Assembly (NCBI GenBank): GCA_977006965.1
Contig: OZ345352.1
Coordinates: 3,906,001-3,970,000 of the forward strand
Direction: 5' to 3'
DNA from: Phymatolithon calcareum
Lineage: Eukaryota; Rhodophyta; Florideophyceae; Hapalidiales
DNA: 64,000 nucleotides
Within the stretch, counting starts at the first letter, position 1; each line of letters starts with the position of its first letter. Below are positions 45,145 through 55,402 of this stretch, in pieces. Below the pieces are notes generated by a model. That model saw nothing but the letters and a program-made list of their open reading frames with translations. It did not search any database and was not told the origin of the DNA. A program made the position numbers and the translations under genes.

Positions 45145-45503
45145 CTGACCGATTGTCGGTCAATGTTTACAACAACTTTGGAATCACGTAGTCTTTGACA
45201 AACGAAAAGTTGACGCACGAGAAGGGAAGGTCGGTGTCGTTGGGGCACTGTATCAGCGTGTGTGGAACTGACGAATTCAGAGTTTGGACCTTCGAGCGGG
45301 ATTGTGGTGTTTGGAAAGCTTTGAAAAAAGAAAATCGTTCTTGTCGAACATGGGATTTGTTGCGCAGTCAAATGCTTGTCCTTTCAATACCTTGGGCTGC
45401 GGGGCACGTACCGGTGGGATCGATCTGTCCACTGCGCGCAATGCGGAGAAGGTATGCAACGTTTCCTTCTCTGATCGCGGGGTTGTGTGGCGAAATGCAA
45501 AGC
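44904..45503. other. 600-bp segment present in unit 2, absent from unit 1
   Basis: Exactly 600 bp with no terminal inverted repeats and no target-site duplication at its borders (TGCATGT|CAAGC and AAAGC|TATTCC). Open frames enter it from both sides, so a deletion in unit 1 is more likely than an insertion in unit 2. Confidence 0.9.
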
Positions 45504-45504
45504 T

Positions 45505-45776
45505 ATTCCGAGAAGGATATTCTCCTCGAGCGCGATTTTATCCTGGCTCAGGTGAAAAACCTTAATCATCCACAGCTCAACGCCGCCCGCTTCGCACGCG
45601 AGCTGGTGGACAAACGGCCCGGTTCTCGCAAGTTGACAGGTGCGGTTAGCAGGAAAAGTGCATCTGCAGCCTCACCAGCAGTTCAGTTCCCCAGATCATC
45701 TGGGCATTGCTGTCCCCAGCATGGACTGGACGAGAGTGGGCAGGCGCGTATGCTGAAAAGGCTGAGAAAGCTTTAG
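45505..45776 (+). CDS. Possible exon upstream of the bromodomain fragment (unit 2)
   Basis: Counterpart of 15478-15750. In this unit the frame extends upstream to an ATG at 45195, giving a 193-codon frame, but the extra N-terminal part is cysteine- and arginine-rich and may be intron. No family recognised. Confidence 0.35.
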
Positions 45777-46303
45777 ATAAAATTTCGAAACAGAAGAATG
45801 CATATCCATATCGAGAACCAGTCGAACCCGTTGCGCATGGCTGCCCCAACTATTTCAATCGCATCGCCAATCCCATGGACTTTGGAACAATTAAGGCCAA
45901 CATTGAACGCGGGAATGATTACAAAACTGCAGTTGATCTCGCAATTGATGTCCGACTTGTCGCTGTCAACTGTCGTGAATACAATGAACCCTCACAACTT
46001 TGCGAATTGGAGAAGTTTGAAAACATCATGTGTGACGTTGAAGAAGTCAAGCGTGCAAGCATGGAAATACGTCTCAACGGCACCGGTGCTAAAAAGTGTC
46101 GGGCCAGCGAGTCGGTGGGTGGTTCATCCAAAAGCAGTGCCAAAAACGGTTCTAGTGTTTCACGCGAAATTAGTACCAGCAACGACATGGCGGCACCACC
46201 ACTAGAAGTCGAGGAGAAGTCGTGCGCAAGAACTACTGCTGAGCAATGCCCTAAGAGGGCACAAGCGGGCAGCAAGTACTGTTCACATGAATGTGGTCCG
46301 TAA
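45707..46303 (+). pseudogene. Bromodomain fragment with CFP1-like cysteine motif (unit 2)
   Basis: Identical frame to 15681-16277: NPMDFGTIKANIE, DVRLVAVNCREYNEP and SKYCSHECG are all kept. The lack of any difference between the units fits very recent duplication rather than selection. Confidence 0.6.
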
Positions 46304-46480
46304 TATGGTGCGGCAAAGAACTTGCTTGGAAGGCTGCTAAGGTTGTGCATGGTCAGGATGCGAAAAACGGTAGGGCGTCCTGTGCTGTTCAGATGAGAGA
46401 AACTGTAATTTCACATTTTCTTCTCTGTCGGAAAAGTGGAACATGATTTACATTACAGTATCCAGCGGAATTGCTTATTG

Positions 46481-46529
46481 TTTCTCATCGGGACACAATA
46501 TATACGCCGGATTCCGTCCCGATGAGAAA
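46481..46529. repeat. Perfect 14-bp inverted repeat (unit 2)
   Basis: TTTCTCATCGGGAC at 46481-46494 and GTCCCGATGAGAAA at 46516-46529, with a 21-nt loop; unchanged from unit 1. Confidence 0.85.
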
Positions 46530-47117
46530 AATTTTGTTCTACAGCTTTTATTCTCTCCAAAAAACTTGGAACACATTTCGTTAGGTTGGAGTAGAAATCG
46601 CATCGTACACTGTATACATTTATGGGCGCACGTCACGTATCATATTCGTTCACAATTATATACACTCTCGTGACTAAGTCTCGAGGATGATGTACATTAT
46701 GGACTACTGTAGATTGCGGGATTCTGTTTGCCAAATTCTTCCGTCACTGGTCTGTAAATGATGGACATTTCCTGGTTTGCTTGCAGTGCTAAGCCAAGGC
46801 AGCGCTCACAGAACGAATATGTATAACGGCCTGACCGCTTCTTCAACATCGGCACTTCTCTCAAGTGCCCGTATCAGAGCTGCTCCTCATGCGCGGACTG
46901 TACATGTGCCGACTTCGAGTTCCTGTCCCGTTAGTGTTACTGTCCTTTCTCGTGTGTCTGGAAACTGCGTGTCAGCAATGCTCCTAATGCAACAGCAGAA
47001 GGGTCAGTCGCGGTTTGTATATAGTAGCCCAGCCGTTAGGACCTGCTAGGACAGTTTTGAATTTAAATTACTATTTTCATCTTGTAACACGAGTGGTGGC
47101 CACAGCACATGCGTACA

Positions 47118-47659
47118 TTAAGCAGTCGGCAAGAGCCCAAAATAATGTACTATAAGACAACTACTGTACTGTCCGTGAAAGCTGTTTTTGCAAATAAAAA
47201 TCCAATCCTTAGAGCGCCACTTCGGCACGATCTTCCTCCCTTGAATCAAATTTGCAGCTTTTCCGGCAATCATCATTGTAGGTGCTCCAGTCTGACCTTC
47301 AGGATTGCTAGGCATTACAGAAGACTCCACGACTCGGTGGCATTCAATGCCATGCACCTGCAACTCAGGGTTGAGCACAGCCTTTTCATCAACTCACATT
47401 CGGCACGTGCCCACCATGGCATTCACTGTATGACACGACTCGCGAATATAGTCTTCCAAATCCTCGCGAGTAGACGCTACGCTTGCAGGGTGCTTCTCCA
47501 CTTCTCGAAACTCAGAAAGACCATCGTCCATGGCAATCTACGAAAAAGGCTTTCCCTATCACCCTCGTCGGACATTCAATTCGCTTGAATACGCATCGAA
47601 TCCCGCACGTCGACGGAGCGCAACGGCACAGAGCCCCGGGACCGTGGACGTGCGAGCAC
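47118..47659 (-). pseudogene. GMC oxidoreductase C-terminal fragment (unit 2)
   Basis: Counterpart of 17092-17633. Both in-frame TGA codons (47394-47396 within CRM(G), and 47576-47578 after RIQAN) are shared, so decay preceded duplication of the unit. Confidence 0.75.
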
Positions 47660-47876
47660 ATTTTGCAACGTGAACCCAGCGGGACGCTGGGCTCTGTTTC
47701 GGAGGTACAAGACGCGCCAGCAAAGTCGGCGAGTGATTAGTAGCGATTAGGCTCCGACACGAATGGGATAAAGCAGAGCTGAAGATCGCAGGGTTCCAGG
47801 GCAGGGTCACTTTTTATGAGACTGCCTGCCTCACACATTGGGGATGTGACGCGCCCCTTTCCGCGGAAGGGTCCCC

Positions 47877-48344
47877 TCACATCGGATCCGCAAGCACAGC
47901 GTCCACACTCGCCAGCCCTACAAGTTCATCCATCTCCTTTGAGGTTGTGGCGGGCAGCGACGATCGTACTATTCTCGCTCGCGAAATCGGTCGCGGCTCT
48001 GAAGCCGGCTGCAAGAGCATGTGCCAGATCGCAATATTCGCCTCTCCGAGCGCTTCATCTGTGGGAAGTCTACTCGGTGCGCGCGCCCGTTTTCTTCCGG
48101 GTACACCCTTTACGCCGTATCGAAGACCACGTCCGCTACCGGAAGATCTCGTGATGCTAATCGATGATAATAAATCCGAGCGCAACGAACGACTCCATTT
48201 GCGACTGCGTGGCAAGGTTTCAGCTCGTTCTTCTCCGGACCGCATCGAAGGCGGTGCAGCCGCTGAGGAGGTGGCCATCGGGACTGGGGCAGCAGCACTT
48301 CGGGTGGGCGGTCCGCTTTCGCTAATATCGTTGCCGATGGGCAT
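47877..48344 (-). CDS. Unidentified GC-rich open frame (unit 2)
   Basis: Counterpart of 17851-18318, unchanged. Coding status uncertain because frames on both strands are open in this GC-rich stretch. Confidence 0.25.
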   Translation of the reverse strand: MPIGNDISESGPPTRSAAAPVPMATSSAAAPPSMRSGEERAETLPRSRKWSRSLRSDLLSSISITRSSGSGRGLRYGVKGVPGRKRARAPSRLPTDEALGEANIAIWHMLLQPASEPRPISRARIVRSSLPATTSKEMDELVGLASVDAVLADPM

Positions 48345-48365
48345 TGTCGGGTGACATCAGCGAAC

Positions 48366-49796
48366 GAGCATGGACTACGAGATATTGCGTTGTGGTAGTG
48401 GGCTGTTTGCGGTGGATATGAGGCCGGTGAATGCCGCTTCGCTGCCGGATGCGAAGGAGAAGCCCTTTTGAACAATTTTATGGACAGACGCGCGGATCGG
48501 TCTGTGACGAAATTGTAAGTGGTCATCGCGTTCTGTCTTCATCGAAACACGTCTCCGCGTGAGGTACCAGGCAGCAGTTCATACGGTTTGACTATGACCC
48601 TGAGTGGATGCAGGCAACGAAATATTAGGATACTTCGTTGCGTGAAAATGCAACCGATGCAGTACTTCGCCGTGGTGATTGTCCTGCCGGCGCTATCGCA
48701 GACTATAGCCTAACTCTTTTGGTGAGGGACGCTACAGTACTTCCTACTTATTATATGTGTTCAAATGTAGTGCTCGGCCCCCTCATATGGCCATCGAAAC
48801 AGCCCTTCGTACACACAGTGCTTGTAGGATATGGTGAAAATGTCAATCTGCGGAATTAAGAACGATCAGATACACAGGATGTAAACTTGGCACAACGCGC
48901 TCTCCGAGCCATGTACTGTCCAGTACTGTTGAACGGTCCGACAACATTTTAGTCAAACATGATAAGTGGTGTTTCCTTCACGTGAGAGTCGGCCAAGGAG
49001 TCATTTGTGTACTTCGCACGTTCCTCTGTGTTTACTATCCTGTACGCGCATAGAGACGTTATGCCCGTCAAGTCTTACCACGCGTGTTACAATCGCACGT
49101 TTTAACCGTACGTGGTTACACCGAAGCCCTCGAATTGCTCCTCACATCTTTGTCAAGTGCTCCTCTATATTAGAACCTATGTCATCCCTTAAGTCAATGG
49201 CATCAAACATAATCGGCCCAAAACGGGCGTGCTCAACTCGAATCACATGTTGCTGAGCCTCCCGCAGCAGGTGACTTATCTCTTGCATAAGCAGCCTCCA
49301 GCGGTGTCAGAGAATGGTATCCAGTAATAAGAAGGTAGCTCAATCACTTTCATCTTGGCATGCAATGTGGCCTTCCCCTGTTCCGGCAGTCGTCCAGTTG
49401 CACGACACACATTCCGGTAGAGACGAGGCTACTTCTGCGGCGGTGTCCGAAAGTTCGGTTGCGATGGATACGCCAACCTGAACAACGGCGCGAGCTTTGC
49501 GCGGCAGTTTACCTCTCAGTGGCATACCGTGTGCAAGGGTTGGGGCGTTAATGATACCGCGAGTCGAAGCATGCTCGCCTGCTCCGCCAAGCACTTGGCG
49601 GCAATCTGAATACGGCTGTCTTTACTCAATGTGTATGCACGCGTAATTTTTTATTTTTGTTTTCCATATTCTTCCCTTGACTGTCCTTGCGTAGTGTACA
49701 ACACAATTAAAAAAACTACTTAATCTGTCCTGCATCCCCAGGCACTCGATACAGTTTCGGATATCGAGTCAGGCTATTATTATGGACATCAACAGC
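48366..49796. other. No confident gene; possible exon (unit 2)
   Basis: Counterpart of 18340-19770, with the possible minus-strand exon at about 49286-49146. Confidence 0.3.
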
Positions 49797-49802
49797 AACA
49801 CT

Positions 49803-50847
49803 TTAGATCAATATTTCCATTTTGAGCTTCTTAGACAATGGCACAGCACCTTCCGAGAATTTCTTTTTGACGAGTACCATTCGCGGCTTAATGTGCAGCC
49901 CTTTTAAGTAAAACGAACCAACGACATGAAACCAGACGCACACGTGCTGCCCATCGATTCCGCTCGCATCATTTTGCTGCTTGTCGCACTCGTCAAGCAC
50001 GAGAGGAGTTGGGCACGCAAAAAAGCTTCCCGGTTTCTGTATTTCAGAGGTTGTTTCGGGAATTAGAAAGAACGAAGATTGATTCCTCGGTTTGTGAGGA
50101 GAAGCAGCGTTGTTGAAAATCATGAAATTGTCAACATTCGGACCTGTGGGAGATGTTAGGAAAATAAGAGTGAACAATTTCGATAGGATACAACATGTGC
50201 AAAGAGTGAGCTGGCTTACCATGTGTACTGACGTGAATATCCGCCACTTTGATCTTGTTCAATCTTGCCAACTCAGACATGTTTTCAGGAGTGTTGAAAA
50301 GGCGCCCAAACTTTCCGAATACCTCATGCGCATCGAGTAGATCATCAGTTGCAAGGTCAATGACGATACGGTAGCGGTCTAGTTTCGCCCCTGCAGGGCG
50401 GTTACAGGAAAATTGATGCGGAAAGAGTGTAGCATCCGTGACCTCCCCTTCAATTGTAAAAAGTTTGATTCTGTCGGACGCTTTGTCAACTAAATAGACC
50501 TGTTGGTCGCTCCTCATATCTCCAAAAACGAATTTGGCTTCTTTGACATCGAATGAACTGAGGGCCTCCGCTTTTAGATGTTCAATCTTTTGCATGAATA
50601 TCTTGAGAGGGGGCAGTGTTACCACATTAACAGAGGGTGTGGAAACCATTAGGGGGCGCGGTTCTGGAACTGGCTTGAAGGCGGTAAGGTTCTCTTCTTC
50701 AGGTGGGAGCTTCTCAATGGTGCGCGATGACACTCCGGCACGGGGATGTTTTTTCTTGTTAGGCCCAGACATTAAAGATCCCTTTTCAGAGCGGTTTGCG
50801 GATTTTGTTGATGTCGATCGTAAATGTACTTTCGATGATGATTCCAT
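49803..50847 (-). CDS. Two-exon gene of unknown function (unit 2)
   Basis: Exon 1 50847-50220, intron 50219-50144 (GTAAGCC..CCCACAG), exon 2 50143-49803. The 322-residue product is again unbroken. It differs from unit 1 by Ile to Thr at 50053 and a change near 50813. The TATAAA is at 50893-50898 on the minus strand. The gene remains intact in both copies while every neighbouring gene fragment is broken, so it may be functional. With so few differences, however, no test of selection is possible. Confidence 0.6.
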
Positions 50848-50855
50848 CTTGTGAG

Positions 50856-51161
50856 TCAACTTTCTTTACTTAAGGTCCTATGCATAAAACCATTTATAGA
50901 CTCGAGAATATCTTCAGTGCTGCGTTTCGATGCTTCAAAAATTCTCAACGCAAAGACTGAGTAAACGGTTTACATTCTAGACTAACCTTTGTTACAAAGC
51001 TGTTCATATAACGCAATGTGTAAGGCTTCATGGTAGAGATGACCTTTAAAGAGAAAACCAACATAGCAGTTACGGAACCAGGGAGCGACACTTTTTGCGA
51101 GTGCTCTTAATAGTACTAGGAGGCGCATACATCAAGCAGTAATGATCACCAACCTGGAGCA
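50856..51161. repeat. Internally deleted repeat A4 (unit 2)
   Basis: Counterpart of 20830-21135, carrying the TATA block upstream of the two-exon gene. Confidence 0.65.
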
Positions 51162-51165
51162 TTAC

Positions 51166-51971
51166 CGAAAGTGTACCGTTTTTTAATCGCCAGACTTTAA
51201 AAACAACGATATAGTTTTCAGATGCTGTAAATCGTAATCAGTGATGTTTGAGTTCAATAAGATACTCAGTGTGATCTTAGGGTGGATGCGAGTGGAAACG
51301 TGAATGGGTGATATGAGCGACAATAGCCAGAGATGGCCCATGTCGACAATTCTTTGATATATTAGTTCGGAAATTCTAACTGAGCATGTAGCGGTACCTC
51401 CTGCCACTGCTCTAAATAACATAGGCAGGACACGAAAAAATCATGTCGAAGGGATTGAGGAAGGGGTACACGTAACTATGGTCGGGCGCAGAGAGGTTGT
51501 AGTCTGATCGAGCTGTTATAGAGAGGAAACGGACACTGTCGGTGACTCGGTGGTGGAAACTGTCGCTTCTTAGGGCCAAAGATTTCCACCGTTGTCGAAA
51601 TGTCGGGCATGCCGGACGTCCTATTAGGAAGTATAGAAGATGTTGATGGTGAAAGTGCAATTGAGAATGTGTATCGTGCATGCGAAGAGTACTCGCAATT
51701 GTCCCTCTAATACGTACGTGAATAGTTGGGATTAATGTCGGTAGATCTGGAAGTAATCAGTGATAGTTGAGTTCATGTGAATATTCGAGTGAGAATAAGG
51801 AGGGTTCGAGCGGAAACGAGAATGGGTGATTTGAGCGACAACAGTCAGAGACGGCCCATGCTGACAATTCTATGACATCGTAGTTACGAAATTCGAACTG
51901 AGTATATACCGGTACCTCCTGCCACTGCTCTAAAGAATATTGGCAGGACACGAAGTAATCACGTCCGAAGG
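51166..51971. repeat. Repeats B3 and B4 with spacer (unit 2)
   Basis: Counterpart of 21140-21945. B4 keeps the perfect terminal hairpin. Confidence 0.65.
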
Positions 51972-52910
51972 ATGCAGGGAGGCAGAAAGGATGTAGGCTA
52001 AGCGAGCGGTGGTAGAGAAGAAACGGACCCTGTCGGTGACTCGGTGGTGGAATCTGCGAGCAGAGACAATTTTTCCTTACCGATAAAGACTATCTCTGTT
52101 GTCTAATTGTGGGGCACATCTGACGTGCTATTAGGGAGTGTAGATGATGTTGATGTTGATAAGGCAAACAAGAATGAGTATCTTGTACATGAATAGTGCT
52201 TGTACTGGTCCCTTTAATGCGTGAGTGAACATTAGTGGTTAATATCTGCAATATCCAGTCGATATAGTCTTTAGTACCAATGACGCGCAAAATTTTGTGT
52301 TTCAGATCACGCAAAGGTTAAAAAGCACAAAAATCAGTCACGCTCTCCCCAAATACGTCGCAACTTATTTTGTGTTTCAGGAAGGCCCCAGTGAGAAAAA
52401 CTGTGTTTGCGACTACACAAAACGTGACATGTGCCCAAAACGTGACAGTTTTAACACGCACAAATCCCGTATTTGTGTTTTCAAAAAGTTGCCAATGAGA
52501 TAAGCTGTGGTGTCGTATATGTACGTTTGATTACTGTAGTGTGCCATGGTGTAGATAGATGAACTAATTTCAAAAAGAATCAAGGCACGAGTATTGGTGG
52601 CAATTGGCAGTGTCGCTGTTCATGAATCCTTTCGTTTGCTGGGAAATTACCTGCCCCAAATCCATTCGGTGATGGGGCTAGTGCGGTCTGTTTTCGGATA
52701 TCTTGTACTTATTTTTCCGTCGCGCAGCGTCTTGAGACGAAGCCGATCTGACAGCACATTTACAGAATCACACTCGATCATGACTGTGATTCCGTACATG
52801 GATGAGACGTATGCACCCACCTATGTGGCATGAGTGTAGAGCTAAACAAGGCGAGATGGGTCAGCTGGAAGGAGTTCTGCATTGCATTCTACGAAGCACG
52901 CAAGTCATTT
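51972..52910. other. B-repeat spacer and unassigned sequence (unit 2)
   Basis: Counterpart of 21946-22884; nothing recognisable beyond repeat spacer and short unsupported frames. Confidence 0.5.
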
Positions 52911-53071
52911 CATTGAAGGCATATATTAATTTTTCACTATTGCGCTGGAAATCACATTCCGTGCACGAGGGGGATCTTCTAAAACGCCTTCTCTGCCGTT
53001 TGGCAGTCGGACAGACGTGATTACTAGTTTCAGTAAAAACAAGAACAACGGACTTATGTTAGTCTTTCGTT
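52911..53071. repeat. 3' end fragment of repeat A (unit 2)
   Basis: Counterpart of 22885-23045. Confidence 0.65.
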
Positions 53072-53182
53072 TAGTTCTTAGCATGCAGTTTCCTAAAAAT
53101 GCTATCAACTTGCACAATTATTGAAGTGTTCCGCTTTTTAGTTGCCAGAATTGAGAAACAACGATATAGTTTTCATATTTTG

Positions 53183-53790
53183 AACACACCTGTCGCCTAA
53201 GAGTGGGCACCAAAAAGTACCTTTCAAAGGGTTCCGAAAGGCATGAATTTTATAAAATATTGACCGATCACAAATTGTTCTGTTCTTTGGAAATCGGAGG
53301 TCGAGCTTGGTAACACTACGGCGTTATTTTTCCGCCTAAGAAAATCCTTGGAGCTAAGGAGAGCGATGAAAACCTGCCTTCCGCAGAAAGACAGATAACT
53401 TGAGGTGATGGGGAAATTGTGAACAAAGTGGTGGGCACCTTCCACTATCGAAGAGGGAGCTCACTATTATCCCTTTAGTTTCTACATTTCATTTCTAATC
53501 TCCTACTCGTTGCTTATGATACATGATTTTCGAGCAATATTCCTGGAAAAACGACTGCTTCAAGTTATTTGCCATTTTTCCGAAGCACCATGAAACAGTG
53601 ATGGACGCCTTTTTTTGGAGCATTGTGGAGTGAAAAGGAAACAGCGCAGGTCCTGCTTTTCAAGATCAATATCTAAAAAAATGTTCCATTTCGAAGGATA
53701 GAAAAATCATTTAATTCGGAATTCGATTTAGCGTAGATGACCTTTTCGGACGTGCAAATCACGGTTCCACTCTTAGGCGACGGGTGTGTT
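53183..53790. mobile_element. MITE-like element, 608 bp (unit 2)
   Basis: Same element as 23157-23765, one base shorter (a GG to G change near 53386). Terminal arms unchanged at 53183-53206 and 53767-53790. It lies in the same B repeat, so the insertion predates duplication of the unit. Confidence 0.8.
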
Positions 53791-54260
53791 AAATTGTAAT
53801 CAGTGATGGTTGAGTTCAGATAGATATTCAGTGTGATCTTAGCGTGGATGCGATTGAATACTACAATGGGTGATGTTAGCGACAATAGCCAGAGATGGAA
53901 CATGATGACAATTCTATGATGCAGTAGTTACGCAATTCGAACTGAGCATGTAACGGTACCTCCTGCCACTGCTCCAAAGAACATTGGCAGGACACGAAGC
54001 AATCAAATGGACACTGTCGGTAACTCGGTGGTGGGAGCTGTCTCTGCTTGCGGCAAAAGATTGTAATCGTTGAGGTGAATATTCAGAGTGAGATTAGGGC
54101 GAATTCGACTGGAAACGAGAATGGATGATTTGCGCGACAATAGCCAGAGATGGCCCATGCTGAAAATGCTGTGATATAGTAATTACGTAATTTGAACTAT
54201 GCATCCTGCCACTTTTCTAAAGAAAATTGGCAGGAAACGAAGCAATCCTGTCCAAAGGAT
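53791..54260. repeat. Repeats B5 (right part) and B6 (unit 2)
   Basis: Counterpart of 23766-24235, with two hairpin-ended B copies in tandem. Confidence 0.65.
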
Positions 54261-54571
54261 GCGTTTATTACACCCTGTAAAGTTGCAAATCTTCACGCTT
54301 TCTGTGCTACAAAGCCCGCTCACTTGTTCTAGACACCTCTGAAATCGAGACAAACAACGAACTCCAACGCCCAACTCCAACGCCCAACTCCACATAACTT
54401 CGTGAACAGTAATCGTGCCGTTCTCGCTCCACTACTGCCTCCGAATATACGCCATTTGAAAACATCCGAAACGATTGAAACGGTTCCTTCTTTTCGATTC
54501 TTCTCAAATCGAGACAAACGCCCAACTCCAACACTTCGCAGGCAGAAATCACGAAGTTTCGGCTCCACTAC
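54261..54571 (+). other. Helitron gene leader / upstream region (unit 2)
   Basis: Counterpart of 24236-24546; the presumed promoter or 5' UTR of the intact Helitron gene. It holds the CAACTCCAACGCC tandem motif. Confidence 0.45.
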
Positions 54572-55391
54572 AAAACAAAACAAAACAAAACAAAACACAA
54601 CAAAACAAAACAAAACAAAACAAAACAAAACAAAACAAAACAAAACAAAACAAAACAAAACAAAACAAAACAAAACAAAACAAAACAAAACAAAACAAAA
54701 CAAAACAAAACAAAACAAAACAAAACAAAACAAAACAAAACAAAACAAAACAAAACAAAACAAAACAAAACAAAACAAAACAAAACAAAACAAAACAAAA
54801 CAAAACAAAACAAAACAAAACAAAACAAAACAAAACAAAACAAAACAAAACAAAACAAAACAAAACAAAACAAAACAAAACAAAACAAAACAAAACAAAA
54901 CAAAACAAAACAAAACAAAACAAAACAAAACAAAACAAAACAAAACAAAACAAAACAAAACAAAACAAAACAAAACAAAACAAAACAAAACAAAACAAAA
55001 CAAAACAAAACAAAACAAAACAAAACAAAACAAAACAAAACAAAACAAAACAAAACAAAACAAAACAAAACAAAACAAAACAAAACAAAACAAAACAAAA
55101 CAAAACAAAACAAAACAAAACAAAACAAAACAAAACAAAACAAAACAAAACAAAACAAAACAAAACAAAACAAAACAAAACAAAACAAAACAAAACAAAA
55201 CAAAACAAAACAAAACAAAACAAAACAAAACAAAACAAAACAAAACAAAACAAAACAAAACAAAACAAAACAAAACAAAACAAAACAAAACAAAACAAAA
55301 CAAAACAAAACAAAACAAAACAAAACAAAACAAAACAAAACAAAACAAAACAAAACAAAACAAAACAAAACAAAACAAAACAAAACAAAAC
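54572..55391 (+). repeat. (AAAAC)164 microsatellite before the intact Helitron ATG
   Basis: 820 bp of AAAAC with a single ACAAC variant in the sixth unit (fifth in the 69-unit tract). The tract is 475 bp (95 units) longer than that at 24547. Because 820 is not a multiple of three while 345 is, its relation to the Helitron frame changes between copies, which shows it is not coding. Confidence 0.98.
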
Positions 55392-55402
55392 ATATCGCTA
55401 TT

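Larger units (their letters stand above)
24903..55402 (+). repeat. Tandem ~30-kb unit, complete copy (30,500 bp)
   Basis: The only complete unit, taken from the start codon of one Helitron gene to the start codon of the next. It holds the Helitron gene (broken at codon 141), about 22 kb of repeats and captured-looking gene fragments, and an 820-bp (AAAAC) tract. It retains 600 bp (44904-45503) that the first unit lacks. The phase of the unit is arbitrary; the true element boundaries are not determined. Confidence 0.95.
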
